64,000 bases of DNA. Source: E44-bin88 sp034419075 (GTDB taxonomy: Bacteria; Chloroflexota; Dehalococcoidia; Dehalococcoidales; BS750m-G39). The notes under the pieces are model-generated. The model was not told the DNA's origin. It saw nothing but the letters and a program-made list of their open reading frames with translations, and made no database searches. Position numbers and translations under genes: made by a program. Of the stretch, positions 19,587 to 28,474 are shown one piece after another; the stretch's first letter is position 1; every line of letters starts with the position of its first letter. The DNA lies in contig DAOULR010000001.1 in assembly GCA_034419075.1 (NCBI GenBank), positions 1 to 64,000 of the forward strand, given 5' to 3'.

Positions 19587-20213
19587 ATGGCCAGATACGC
19601 ATCGGCCGTTTGTCGCCTCTGTAGGCGCAGCGGCGAGAAGTTAATGCTCAAGGGCAGTCGCTGCTTCACCCCCAAGTGTGCCTTCGAACGGCGCGCCAAG
19701 CCGCCGGGGCAACAGCCCATTCGGCGGCGGCGGCTCTCCGACCGGGGGGGACAGCTTAGAGAGAAGCAGAAAGCCCGCTACAGCTACGGCATGATGGAAA
19801 GGCAGTTCCGCCGTCTCTTCGGGGAGGCGGAAAGGCAGATAGGTATCACCGGCGAGAACCTCTTGGTGCTTTTAGAAAGACGGCTGGATAACGTCGTCTA
19901 TCGGCTGGGGTTCGCCGATTCACGCGCCCAGGCCCGCCAGGTGGTCCAGCACGGGCATATTATCATAAACGGGCACAAGAACGATGTGCCTTCATCTCTG
20001 GTCAAGGAAGGCGACGTCATCGGCTGGAAGAAGAGCAGCACCAAGAGCAACTATTACCAGCAGGTTGCCGCCGCTATCGAAAGCAAGGTTATCCCCAGCT
20101 GGTTGAGTCTGGACGGGGAAAATCTGGTGGGTCGGGTCTTGTCTGTGCCCACCCCTGAAGATGTCGAGGCCAAATTCCAGGGGCAGAGCATAGTCGAGTT
20201 CTATTCACGGTAA
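19587..20213 (+). CDS. rpsD: 30S ribosomal protein S4, zinc-binding form
   Basis: 208-residue S4, primary 16S binder. The N-terminus shows four cysteines (CRLC, then C and C in SRCFTPKCAFERR), the C+ zinc form. The S4 RNA-binding domain RLDNVVYRLGFADSRAQARQ follows at about residue 95. Confidence 0.97.
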   Translation: MARYASAVCRLCRRSGEKLMLKGSRCFTPKCAFERRAKPPGQQPIRRRRLSDRGGQLREKQKARYSYGMMERQFRRLFGEAERQIGITGENLLVLLERRLDNVVYRLGFADSRAQARQVVQHGHIIINGHKNDVPSSLVKEGDVIGWKKSSTKSNYYQQVAAAIESKVIPSWLSLDGENLVGRVLSVPTPEDVEAKFQGQSIVEFYSR

Positions 20214-20237
20214 GTCACCTGATAGGGAGGTAGCACA

Positions 20238-21191
20238 TTGTCTCGTTTGGCTATAGCCAATATAGAGTGTGTGGACAGCCAGGATAACTTCGGCCGTTTC
20301 TACGTCGAGCCGTTGGAGAAGGGCTTTGGCGTTACCCTGGGCAATGCCCTGCGGCGCGTGCTCCTGGGCTACCTTCCCGGAGCGGCGGTGACTAGGGTTA
20401 AAATCGAGGGGATTCAGCACGAATTCTCGACCATACCCTATGTCAAGGAAGACGTCACCGAATTTCTGCTCAACATTAAGGCGATTAGGCTGAAGTCCCT
20501 TTCCGAGCAGCCAGGCAAGCTGATACTGGAGGTGGAGGGTGAGAAGCGGGTTACCGCCGCCGACATTGCCGCCTCCACCGACTTCGAGATTGCCAACCCC
20601 GAGCTTTACCTGGCCACGCTGGATTCGCCCGAGGCCAAGCTCTCGGTGGAACTCGATGTCGAGCTGGGCGAGGGCTATCGGGAGGCGGAGTCGGGCGACA
20701 ACATGCCCGTGGGGACGATTCCCATCGACGCCGTCTTTACCCCGGTGCGCAAGGTCAACTTTAGCGTCGAGCCGGTGCACGTCAGCCGCGAGATGCGGCG
20801 GGAACGTTTGGACCTGGAGGTCTGGACGGACGGCACCATAACCCCGGTGGACGCCATCAGCCGCGGCGCCGAGATTCTGGTGGAACAGCTGACGCCCTTT
20901 ATCGATTATGCCAAGGTCTCCCGACTGGAGGAGGAGAAGGAGATGATCCGCGCCTCCATCAGCGAGGAGAAATACGATATGCCCGTGGAACAGCTCGACC
21001 TCTCCGTGCGCACCATGAACTGCCTGCGGCGCGGCGGCATCGCCACCGTGGGCGAGCTGATAAGCCGCGGCGAGAAGGGGCTTTTGGCCCTGCACAACTT
21101 CGGGCAGAAGTCACGACAAGAGGTAGAGGAGAAGCTGGATTCGATGGGGCTTTCCCTGACGGCGGCGGTCAAAGAGGAAGAGGAGAGCTAG
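20238..21191 (+). CDS. rpoA: RNA polymerase subunit alpha
   Basis: 317-residue alpha subunit. TTG start 20238 after GGGAGG. N-terminal dimerisation domain (GFGVTLGNALRRVLL), then the C-terminal UP-element/activator domain from about residue 235 with MNCLRRGGIATVGELISR. Standard place between S4 and L17. Confidence 0.97.
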   Translation: MSRLAIANIECVDSQDNFGRFYVEPLEKGFGVTLGNALRRVLLGYLPGAAVTRVKIEGIQHEFSTIPYVKEDVTEFLLNIKAIRLKSLSEQPGKLILEVEGEKRVTAADIAASTDFEIANPELYLATLDSPEAKLSVELDVELGEGYREAESGDNMPVGTIPIDAVFTPVRKVNFSVEPVHVSREMRRERLDLEVWTDGTITPVDAISRGAEILVEQLTPFIDYAKVSRLEEEKEMIRASISEEKYDMPVEQLDLSVRTMNCLRRGGIATVGELISRGEKGLLALHNFGQKSRQEVEEKLDSMGLSLTAAVKEEEES

Positions 21192-21196
21192 ACGAT

Positions 21197-21550
21197 ATGA
21201 GGCATAACGTGGCTGGGAGGAGACTGGGGCGGTCTTCGGCGCACCGCAAGGCGCTCTACCGCAACCTGGTCACCGACCTTTTAAACCATGAGAAGATAAC
21301 CACCACCGAGGCCAAGGCTAAAGAAGTGCGCAGCCTGGCGGAGAAAATGATTACCCTGGGCAAGGACGGGAAACTCGCCGCCCGCCGGCAGGCACTGGCC
21401 TTTATCCTCGACGAGAATATAGTGGACAAGGTTTTCACCATGCTGGCACCGAGGTACGCCGAGCGCCCGGGTGGCTATACCCGTATCATCAAGCTCGGCC
21501 CGCGTTTAGGCGACGGGGCGCCGATGGTGCAACTGGAACTGGTCGAGTAG
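21197..21550 (+). CDS. rplQ: 50S ribosomal protein L17
   Basis: 117-residue L17. Starts MRHNVAGRRLGRSSAHRKA; the LVTDLLNHEKITTTEAKAKEVR block is diagnostic. Starts 5 bases after rpoA. Confidence 0.96.
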   Translation: MRHNVAGRRLGRSSAHRKALYRNLVTDLLNHEKITTTEAKAKEVRSLAEKMITLGKDGKLAARRQALAFILDENIVDKVFTMLAPRYAERPGGYTRIIKLGPRLGDGAPMVQLELVE

Positions 21551-21560
21551 GGAGGTTTAT

Positions 21561-22340
21561 GTGGCCGAGACCACCAAGATTTTATTAGTCATGGAATACG
21601 ACGGCAGCCGCTACCACGGCTTTCAGTGGCAGGACGGCCAGCCCTCTATTCAGGGGGAGGTCGAAAAGGCGCTGGCCAAGCTCACCGGGGAGAGGCGGCG
21701 GGTGATTAGCGCCAGCCGCACCGACGCCGGCGTCCACGCCAAAGGCCAGGTGGTCAGCTTCCGGACAGGGTCGGCGCTTTCCACTGACAGCTTCGTCAGT
21801 GGCCTAAACCACTATCTGCCCCACGACATCGCCGTCAGGGAGGCTTACCGGATAGACGATAAGTTCCACGTACAGCGGGAGGCCATCAGCCGCGAATACA
21901 GCTACTACATCCTGAACCGCCCCACCCGTTCCCCGATGCGGAATGGCTTCAGCTATCAGGTGACGGGAGAGCTGGATATCGAGGCCATGAACCAGGCCTG
22001 CGCTATCCTGGTCGGCGAGCATGACTTCGCCTCTTTCGCCGCCCGCAACGGCACCGTCGATAAGAGCACGGTGCGGCGCATATTTAAAGCCGTGGTGGAG
22101 AGGGAGGGGGAGATGGTCATCTTCAACATTTCGGCCAACTCCTTCCTGATGCACCAGGTGCGCAATACAATAGGGGCGCTTATCAAGGTGGGCCAGGGAA
22201 AGATGACCATAGAAGAATTTAGGAGTATACTCGAGGCCAGAGAGCCGGCGCTGGCGGGACCGACCGCCCCAGCCTGCGGGCTTTGTCTTAACCGGGTGAA
22301 TTACCCCGAGCCTCTGGAGAATTATGATGAAAACCTATAG
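21561..22340 (+). CDS. truA: tRNA pseudouridine(38-40) synthase
   Basis: 259-residue TruA, which modifies the anticodon arm. GTG start 21561 after GGGAGG. The catalytic Asp lies in SRTDAGVHAKGQV at about residue 56; the LMHQVRNTIGALIKVG C-domain motif is intact. The last 17 bases overlap rplM. Confidence 0.95.
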   Translation: MAETTKILLVMEYDGSRYHGFQWQDGQPSIQGEVEKALAKLTGERRRVISASRTDAGVHAKGQVVSFRTGSALSTDSFVSGLNHYLPHDIAVREAYRIDDKFHVQREAISREYSYYILNRPTRSPMRNGFSYQVTGELDIEAMNQACAILVGEHDFASFAARNGTVDKSTVRRIFKAVVEREGEMVIFNISANSFLMHQVRNTIGALIKVGQGKMTIEEFRSILEAREPALAGPTAPACGLCLNRVNYPEPLENYDENL

Positions 22341-22758
22341 CACCAAGGCTTCGGAGATTGAGCGCCAGTGGCACGTGATTGACGCCTCGGATAAGATTCT
22401 GGGCAAGCTGGCTACTGAGGCGGCTAAGCTGCTCATGGGCAAGCACAAGCCGACCTTCAGCCGCCACCTGGATACGGGCGATTTCGTCGTCATTATCAAC
22501 GCCGAAAAGGTTCGCTTTACCGGTAAGAAGGCGGAGCAGAAGCTCTACCACAGCCATTCTGGATACCCCGGGGGATTGAAGACCATCAATCTGGAGAGGA
22601 TGATGGCGGACAACCCTGCCCGTGTCATTGAACATGCCGTCAAGGGCATGTTGCCCCATAATCGTCTGGGGGCTAAAATGCTGAAGAAACTCAAGGTCTA
22701 TGCCGGTGAGGAGCACCCTCACCTGGCTCAGACCGGGGCTAGCTCGAAGGGGGATTAG
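22324..22758 (+). CDS. rplM: 50S ribosomal protein L13
   Basis: 144-residue L13, early 50S assembly protein. Two adjacent ATG codons (22324, 22327) within the end of truA. The RQWHVIDASDKILGKLAT and MLPHNRLGAKMLKKL motifs are diagnostic. Confidence 0.96.
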   Translation: MMKTYSTKASEIERQWHVIDASDKILGKLATEAAKLLMGKHKPTFSRHLDTGDFVVIINAEKVRFTGKKAEQKLYHSHSGYPGGLKTINLERMMADNPARVIEHAVKGMLPHNRLGAKMLKKLKVYAGEEHPHLAQTGASSKGD

Positions 22759-22764
22759 AGAAGA

Positions 22765-23172
22765 TTGGTTCAGACTGAGAAGAAACAGCGCTATTTCTAC
22801 GGGACGGGACGGCGTAAGACGTCCATCGCCCGCGTGAGGCTGGTGCCGGGCACGGGCGAGATTATCGTCAACGGCATCCCCTACGAGGAGATGTTTGTTC
22901 GCGCCGAGCACCGCCGCATAGTAACCAAGCCGCTGTTGGTTACCGAGAGCCTGGATAAGTATAACACCGTGGTCAAGGTGGCGGGGGGTGGCATAACCGG
23001 GCAGAGCGGCGCTATCTCTCACGGTATCGCCCGTGCCCTGGTAAAAGCCGACGAGAGTCTGAAGACGGTGCTGCGCCAGAACGGACTGCTCACCAGAGAC
23101 CCTCGTGTCAAAGAGAGGAAAAAGCCCGGGCTCAGGCGGGCGCGCAAGGCGCCTCAATACACCAAGCGCTAA
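22765..23172 (+). CDS. rpsI: 30S ribosomal protein S9
   Basis: 135-residue S9, whose C-terminal tail reaches P-site tRNA. TTG start 22765. The YFYGTGRRKTSIARVRL start block and the terminal RRARKAPQYTKR are typical. Last gene of the ribosomal block; the tRNA promoter begins 22 bases later. Confidence 0.96.
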   Translation: MVQTEKKQRYFYGTGRRKTSIARVRLVPGTGEIIVNGIPYEEMFVRAEHRRIVTKPLLVTESLDKYNTVVKVAGGGITGQSGAISHGIARALVKADESLKTVLRQNGLLTRDPRVKERKKPGLRRARKAPQYTKR

Positions 23173-23194
23173 AATCGTCCCTCCCAGAATTTCC

Positions 23195-23223
23195 TTGACG
23201 CCCAAAGTTACGGCGGGTATAAT
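23195..23223 (+). promoter_or_regulatory. sigma-70 promoter of the tRNA cluster
   Basis: TTGACG at 23195-23200, 17-base spacer, TATAAT at 23218-23223, 16 bases before tRNA-Leu. Confidence 0.85.
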
Positions 23224-23239
23224 CCCTTTGTGTCGTGAT

Positions 23240-23325
23240 GCCGAAGTGGCGGAATGGCAGACGCGCTACGTTCAGGGCGTAGTGTCCGTAAGGGCGTGAG
23301 AGTTCAAATCTCTCCTTCGGCACCA
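23240..23325 (+). tRNA. tRNA-Leu (anticodon CAG)
   Basis: Class II tRNA with long variable arm. Acceptor stem GCCGAAG/CTTCGGC, anticodon stem CTACG/CGTAG around loop TTCAGGG, discriminator A and encoded CCA. Reads CUG. Confidence 0.95.
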
Positions 23326-23336
23326 TTTTCACCAGG

Positions 23337-23413
23337 GCGCTTGTAGCTCAGTAGGATAGAGCGCAGCCCTGCGGAGGCTGAGGCCGTGGGTTCGAGACCC
23401 GCCAAGCGCACCA
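23337..23413 (+). tRNA. tRNA-Arg (anticodon GCG)
   Basis: Acceptor stem GCGCTTG/CAAGCGC, anticodon stem CAGCC/GGCTG with loop CTGCGGA, T stem GTGGG/CCCGC, encoded CCA. The anticodon is GCG (codon CGC) and not the ACG usually deaminated to ICG in bacteria. Confidence 0.9.
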
Positions 23414-23418
23414 TCTTT

Positions 23419-23492
23419 GGGCGGTTAGCTCAGTTGGTTAGAGCATCTGCTTTACACGCAGGGGGTCAGAGGTTCGAGTCCTCTACCGCCCA
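23419..23492 (+). tRNA. tRNA-Val (anticodon TAC); island integration target
   Basis: Acceptor stem GGGCGGT/ACCGCCC, anticodon stem TCTGC/GCAGG with loop TTTACAC, T arm AGAGG/CCTCT, discriminator A; CCA is not encoded, unlike its two neighbours. From the anticodon stem onward it is part of a 121-bp direct repeat found again at 31895. Confidence 0.95.
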
Positions 23493-23568
23493 CATCCATC
23501 CCCTCCAGGACTTGCACATCTACACCTTTTCTCCTCGCACCTCCCGATGGTCGAGTCCTCTGCCGCCT
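23448..23568 (+). repeat. direct repeat copy 1 (putative attL): tRNA-Val 3' half plus 76 bp
   Basis: Matches 31895-32015 at 116 of 121 positions by eye. It starts at the anticodon stem of tRNA-Val and runs 76 bp past its 3' end. Inside the flank, 23546-23568 resembles the T-arm/acceptor end of the tRNA itself (GTCGAGTCCTCTGCCGCC), a second att-like core. The remaining 23569-23652 holds no gene. Confidence 0.85.
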
Positions 23569-23652
23569 AATACCCACAACCCGCTAAGCTTTGAAAGAAG
23601 GCCCTTCCGTATCCTCCTCATTAACAATTTGACAACTGGCTCGGAATAGGCA

Positions 23653-23683
23653 TTGACAGGCACTGTATGGATGGGGGTAGAAT
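23653..23683 (+). promoter_or_regulatory. possible promoter of the secreted protease gene
   Basis: TTGACA at 23653-23658 and TAGAAT at 23678-23683, but with a 19-base spacer, longer than ideal. It is the best candidate before the gene at 23724. Confidence 0.4.
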
Positions 23684-23723
23684 TAGCCTAAAGAGGGCGT
23701 AATAGCTAATGAGGAGGGGGCCA

Positions 23724-26700
23724 ATGGGTAGATTAAAAATAGTTCTGCAGATACTAGTCATCGCAGTGCTGGTCACGGGCAGTGTTGTGCCGTTCTTCTT
23801 CAACACAGGCTCGGCGATGGCTCAGGAGACTAGGGCATCCCGACTGGCCCCGATTAACCCCGAGGCCCTTGAGCCAGCCAGTCCTTATGGTTACAGTCCC
23901 CCGACTATGGACTTAAGCCACCTCAGCGGATTCCAGATGCGGGAGACGAGTGCGTTACCGGCTCAGCCGGCTGCTTTTGACTGGAGGGATCAGGGCAAGG
24001 TAACTTCGGTGAAGAACCAGGACCCTTGCGGCACCTGCTGGACCTTTGGGACGACCTCCGTTCTGGAATCGGCGGTCTTGCTGGGCGAGAGTGTCGGCTA
24101 CGATTTTTCCGAGCAGAGCGTGGCTCTGTGCGTTGACCGCTCCTGGGTCTACCTCTACGACGATTCTGATGAACCCTGTGGGCTGTTACCAGGTCATGGG
24201 GGCGGCAATAGTTTTAAAGCCAGCGAGGTCTTCATCAAGAAAGGGGCGGTTCTAGAATCGTGCAATCCGTACAATGGTTCTGGTTTGCAGTGTGATGGGA
24301 CTTGTGTCTGTGACAGTTGCCCTTCGGTTAAGAGGGTTACCGGTTACAGATATGTAACTGGTGACGGGAGCCAAACTGCATTGATAAAAACGGCGGTATA
24401 TAACCATGGGCCGGTAACCATGTCATTTTATTATACCCCGTCCGCATTATATGATGATTATGACCCAACTTACCCATATATTTATGACTACTACCCGTGT
24501 TCCACGAGCTCCAATCACTTGGTCACGATTATCGGCTGGGACGATGCTGTGCCCCATCCCGACCCTGACCATTCCGGAACCGGTGCTTGGCTAGTCAAGA
24601 ACAGCTGGGGGACAACTTGGGGTAACAGTGGCTATTTCTGGCTTGCCTACGATTCAAGCTGCATGACTGGGATAGCCTATCTCGAATACGGTGACTACAA
24701 TCCCAATGAAACACTCTACTACTGGGACGAAGCCGGCTACGTGGTCGATGGTGGTTATTCCGATACCTCAGCTTGGATGGCTAGCGTCTTTACCTCGGGG
24801 CAGGACGGCAACCTGACCCATGTCGATTTCTGGACAACGGATAACAATGCCGCCTACGAGATTTACGTCTATAATGATGGTGACCCATCCGACGGTCTTC
24901 AAAACCAGCTCGCCTCCAAGACGGGTAGCTGCGCCGAGCTTGGCTACTACTCTATACCGCTCACCACCCCTGTGCCGGTGACCAACGGTCAGCAGTTCAC
25001 CGTTGCCGTCAAAATGACGACACCTGGCTACACCTATCCCTTGGCCATGGAATACGTGATAGCTGGCGATTGCGAGCCGCCTATACAGTCCGGTGTTTGT
25101 TACACAAGGTACCTGGGCACTGACCCCTGGGAGGACGCTGACGACTTTGCTGAGGTTGGCGTTAGTGTCTGCCTCCGGGCAAGAATAACCACTACCATGC
25201 CACCGCCCACCGAGGTCTGGGTGGACGATGACTTTGACGATTCCACCCCAGGCTGGGGCTACGACCACTTTGCCACCATCCAGGAGGGCATTGACGCCGT
25301 CTCCGGCAGCACGGTGCACGTGGCGGCGGGATATTACACCGAGAACATCACCCTGGCTGACGGGGTGGAGGTGTTGGGGGCGGGGGCAAGTGTTACCACT
25401 ATTGACGGCGACGCCAGCGGCCCGGTGGTGACCGCCGATGGTGTGGGTGCCACCACGGTGCTGGATGGCTTCACCATTACCAACGGTTACACGTCTGACG
25501 CTGGCGGCGGTGGTATGCGCAACATCAATGGCTCCTCGCCAACGGTGACCGACTGCGTATTCTATGACAACTCGACTTATTACCACGGTGGGGGGATGTA
25601 CAACGTCAATAGCTCGCCGACGATAATCAACTGCACCTTCTCCAGCAACTCGGCTGGTTTTGACGGCGGCGGGATGCAAAACACCAATTCCGGGGTGACG
25701 ATAATCAACTGCACCTTCATCGGTAACTCGGCTGGTGACGACGGCGGTGGGATGTATACCTACAATAACTGCTCACCCACGGTAACCAACTGCACCTTCT
25801 ACGGCAACTCAGCTGTTGGCAACGGTGGCGGTATGTACAATGAGAATAACGGCGCACCGACGGTGACCAACTGCATACTTTGGGGTGACAGCCCAGATGA
25901 GATATACAATGATGGTTCGACACCGGTGGTTAGCTACTGCGACGTTCAGGGGGGATACACGGGAACGGGCAACATTGATGCCGACCCCTTGTTTGTCGGT
26001 GGCGGCGACTACCACCTACAAGCGGATTCTCCTTGCATTGATGTTGGTGACAACTCGGCACCATCCATCCCCAGTACCGATTTTGAGGGCGACCCGCGGA
26101 TTATGGATGGCGACGGCGACACCATAGCCGTGGTGGATATGGGCGTTGATGAGCGCCAGACGTTGGATAACAATCCACCCAACGCCCCCGACTCCCCAAT
26201 CTGTGAGGGTGAAGCCAACCCCACCGGTGTCACCGACGACACCCCTGAGTTCGGCTGGACCTTCTCCGACCCCGACGGCGGAGACACACAGGGGGCCTAT
26301 CAGATTCTGGTGGCTTCCAGCTCGGCTAACCTGACCGCCGACAACGGGGACATGTGGGACAGTGGCAAGGTGAGCGGCAGCGACATCGAGGTTTCTTATG
26401 ACGGCCTGGCTCTTGACTGGTACCAGACCTACTACTGGAAGGTAAAGACCTGGGATAACTACAATGCCGAGGGGCCATACTGCAGCGAGCAGCAGTTCAC
26501 CACCGGTATGCTGTCACACGGACAACTCAGGGTGGAGACATCCCCGGCGGTGCCGACCACGATATCTATTGACGGTATACCCAGAAGCGCCTGGGGGCTT
26601 AATTGGGTAAAGATGCCACCGGGAGAGTACACTCTATCCTTCACCGATACCTTCGGCTATCTTGCCCCGAGCGAGATTGAGGTGACCTATGAGGGTGAGG

Positions 26701-27281
26701 ATGCGATTACTCAACCCGTAACCGACCCGATAACGGTCTATGCTGATGAGACTACCGAGGTTATGGTGCACTGCATCCAGTTAGGTAATTTGTGGGTGAG
26801 TACTGACCCAATGGTAGCCACCATTATCTCGCTTGACGGTGTTCCACCGTCCAACAACTGGGGCTTCTGGGTGGACTTGCTCCCCGGAGACTACAACCTC
26901 TCCATAAGCGATGTTATCGTCTATAAGACGCCGATAGAGGTCGAGGTCACCTATCCCGGGCAAGCGCCAGTTATTCAGGCCATAACCGCCCCGATAACAG
27001 TCGAGGCCGGGGGTACTACGGCCGTGGTCATCCACTTCATACGGCTGGGAAACCTGAAGGTGGAAACATCGCCGAATCTTGCGGCCACGATATTCGTCGA
27101 TGGCGAGCCGATGAACGACTGGGGGTTCTGGGTGGACCTGGAGGCGGGGGATTACACCGTATCCTTCGAGGATATGGACGGCTACCTGACGCCGCCCCCG
27201 ACCGTGGTCACCATCACCGCGGGGGTGACGACCTATGTTACCGGAGATTACGACAACGGGGAAACCATAGTAACTCCATAA
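23724..27281 (+). CDS. secreted papain-family (C1A) protease-like protein with beta-helix and C-terminal repeats
   Basis: About 1185 residues. ATG 23724 (MGRLKIVLQ) follows GAGGAGGGGG and is favoured over ATG 23709. Domains: signal peptide 1-33; C1A peptidase with Gln in NQDPCGTCW, nucleophile Cys about 105, His about 265 (NHLVTIIGWDD) and Asn about 293 (VKNSWG), all present; a beta-rich lectin-like segment to about 485; a right-handed parallel beta-helix (about 495-800) with near-tandem GGGMYN...NCTF turns; an Fn3-like segment (815-925); three PEGA-like repeats (925-1185) each with WGFWVDL or similar. No membrane anchor or sortase motif is seen. Likely exported and surface-associated; first cargo gene of the tRNA-Val island. 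Substrate unknown. Confidence 0.88.
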   Translation: MGRLKIVLQILVIAVLVTGSVVPFFFNTGSAMAQETRASRLAPINPEALEPASPYGYSPPTMDLSHLSGFQMRETSALPAQPAAFDWRDQGKVTSVKNQDPCGTCWTFGTTSVLESAVLLGESVGYDFSEQSVALCVDRSWVYLYDDSDEPCGLLPGHGGGNSFKASEVFIKKGAVLESCNPYNGSGLQCDGTCVCDSCPSVKRVTGYRYVTGDGSQTALIKTAVYNHGPVTMSFYYTPSALYDDYDPTYPYIYDYYPCSTSSNHLVTIIGWDDAVPHPDPDHSGTGAWLVKNSWGTTWGNSGYFWLAYDSSCMTGIAYLEYGDYNPNETLYYWDEAGYVVDGGYSDTSAWMASVFTSGQDGNLTHVDFWTTDNNAAYEIYVYNDGDPSDGLQNQLASKTGSCAELGYYSIPLTTPVPVTNGQQFTVAVKMTTPGYTYPLAMEYVIAGDCEPPIQSGVCYTRYLGTDPWEDADDFAEVGVSVCLRARITTTMPPPTEVWVDDDFDDSTPGWGYDHFATIQEGIDAVSGSTVHVAAGYYTENITLADGVEVLGAGASVTTIDGDASGPVVTADGVGATTVLDGFTITNGYTSDAGGGGMRNINGSSPTVTDCVFYDNSTYYHGGGMYNVNSSPTIINCTFSSNSAGFDGGGMQNTNSGVTIINCTFIGNSAGDDGGGMYTYNNCSPTVTNCTFYGNSAVGNGGGMYNENNGAPTVTNCILWGDSPDEIYNDGSTPVVSYCDVQGGYTGTGNIDADPLFVGGGDYHLQADSPCIDVGDNSAPSIPSTDFEGDPRIMDGDGDTIAVVDMGVDERQTLDNNPPNAPDSPICEGEANPTGVTDDTPEFGWTFSDPDGGDTQGAYQILVASSSANLTADNGDMWDSGKVSGSDIEVSYDGLALDWYQTYYWKVKTWDNYNAEGPYCSEQQFTTGMLSHGQLRVETSPAVPTTISIDGIPRSAWGLNWVKMPPGEYTLSFTDTFGYLAPSEIEVTYEGEDAITQPVTDPITVYADETTEVMVHCIQLGNLWVSTDPMVATIISLDGVPPSNNWGFWVDLLPGDYNLSISDVIVYKTPIEVEVTYPGQAPVIQAITAPITVEAGGTTAVVIHFIRLGNLKVETSPNLAATIFVDGEPMNDWGFWVDLEAGDYTVSFEDMDGYLTPPPTVVTITAGVTTYVTGDYDNGETIVTP

Positions 27282-27304
27282 CTGGGCTATCTTAATTCAG
27301 CAGC

Positions 27305-28474
27305 GTGAAATTGAGAATAGGGATTCTACAAGAGACATTCCTGCCCTTTATCGGGGGGAGTTCCTACCGATGCCACCAGGTGTTCAAGCGGCTGGCTAGG
27401 GCGGGCCATGAAATAGATGTCTATACCGCGCAGCTCTCCCCGGATTTTAAGAGCGAAGAGGAGATAGACGGGCTGCACGTCTATCGCATCGCTACGCCCA
27501 AGGGCTTGTTGAAAGACGGGGGTGAATCGCGGGTGGTTTCTGATGCCCTGAGATTCACCATTGGTTCTTTTCTAAAAGCGGCCAGGAACGGGCGCTATGA
27601 TATCTACGAAGTGAACCATTCGCCCCTTTTCCCCGCCTTTGCCGCCGAATTACTCTTAAAGATTAAACGGGTGCCGGTTTCCATCACCTTCCACGAGATC
27701 TGGAAGGAGCTCTGGTTTAAATACATCAGAAGCAAGCTTACCTGTCATGCCGGTATATTTTTAGAGCGGTTGACCACCAAAATGGGCAGTCACATCATCG
27801 CCGTGAGTGAAACCACTAAAGAGCGTCTAATAAATTGCTACAAAGTTAAACCCGAAAAAATCAGCGTCATCAGCAACGGGGTCGAGCTCGGTCTCTACCG
27901 GAGGGCAGCTCGCCCTAAAATACCCTATAAGATTGTCTATCTGGGCCGGTTGAACGAGCATAAAAAAGTCGACCTGCTTATCAAAGCCTTCCGGAGGGTC
28001 AAACAATCTATTCCCGAAGCGACACTGCAAATCGCAGGGGAGGGGCCCCAGAGGTCCAGGCTCGAAGGCTTAAGCCGAGGTACGCCCGGCATCACTTTTT
28101 GCGGGTCGGTATCAGAAGAAGAGAAAGCGAGAATCCCCAGCTCCGCCTGGCTTTACGTGCTGCCGAGTATCCGCGAAGGGCAGGGCATAACCCTGCTTGA
28201 GGCGATGGCCAGTCAAACACCTACCGTGGCTGCCTTTGTCGACGGCTCAGGTGTCATCAGCGTTATTGAAGACGGTAGGAACGGGCTGCTGGTAAAGCCA
28301 GAGGCGGAACAGCTGGCCGAGGCCATCCTGAGATACAAACGCTCCCCTGCGCTCTACGCCCGCGTCCAGCGGGAGGGGCTGAAGTTCGTCGAACCTTTGG
28401 ATTGGGACAGTATCGCCGCGCAGCACGAGAATCTCTACAGGAGTATGCTCACTGAAAAAGCCGCTCGTCTATAG
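27305..28474 (+). CDS. glycosyltransferase family 4
   Basis: 389-residue GT-B fold enzyme. GTG start 27305. N-domain GGSSYRCHQVFKRLARAGHEIDVYT; C-domain KIVYLGRLNEHKKVDLLI and the nucleotide-sugar E-x7-E region in SIREGQGITLLEAMASQTP. Cytoplasmic and probably membrane-peripheral; builds glycans from an NDP-sugar donor. Sugar and acceptor cannot be read from sequence. Overlaps the next gene if that gene starts at CTG 28452. Confidence 0.88.
   Translation: MKLRIGILQETFLPFIGGSSYRCHQVFKRLARAGHEIDVYTAQLSPDFKSEEEIDGLHVYRIATPKGLLKDGGESRVVSDALRFTIGSFLKAARNGRYDIYEVNHSPLFPAFAAELLLKIKRVPVSITFHEIWKELWFKYIRSKLTCHAGIFLERLTTKMGSHIIAVSETTKERLINCYKVKPEKISVISNGVELGLYRRAARPKIPYKIVYLGRLNEHKKVDLLIKAFRRVKQSIPEATLQIAGEGPQRSRLEGLSRGTPGITFCGSVSEEEKARIPSSAWLYVLPSIREGQGITLLEAMASQTPTVAAFVDGSGVISVIEDGRNGLLVKPEAEQLAEAILRYKRSPALYARVQREGLKFVEPLDWDSIAAQHENLYRSMLTEKAARL

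Noticed and set aside
20205..21095. 296-codon minus-strand open frame over rpoA
   Set aside because: Antisense shadow of rpoA; His/Gly-rich composition typical of reverse-frame translation.
22288..23205. 305-codon minus-strand open frame over rplM and rpsI
   Set aside because: Antisense shadow of two clear ribosomal protein genes.
23105..23649. Plus-strand open frames overlapping the tRNA cluster
   Set aside because: They cross three well-folded tRNA genes and have no coding signals.
24768..25679. 303-codon minus-strand open frame in the protease gene
   Set aside because: Opposite a signal-peptide protease with intact domains; the reverse frame has no recognisable protein features.
25503..25900. 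Regular repeats that could suggest a CRISPR or satellite
   Set aside because: They are in frame and encode beta-helix turns (GGGMYN, NCTF); repeats are imperfect and have no unique spacers.
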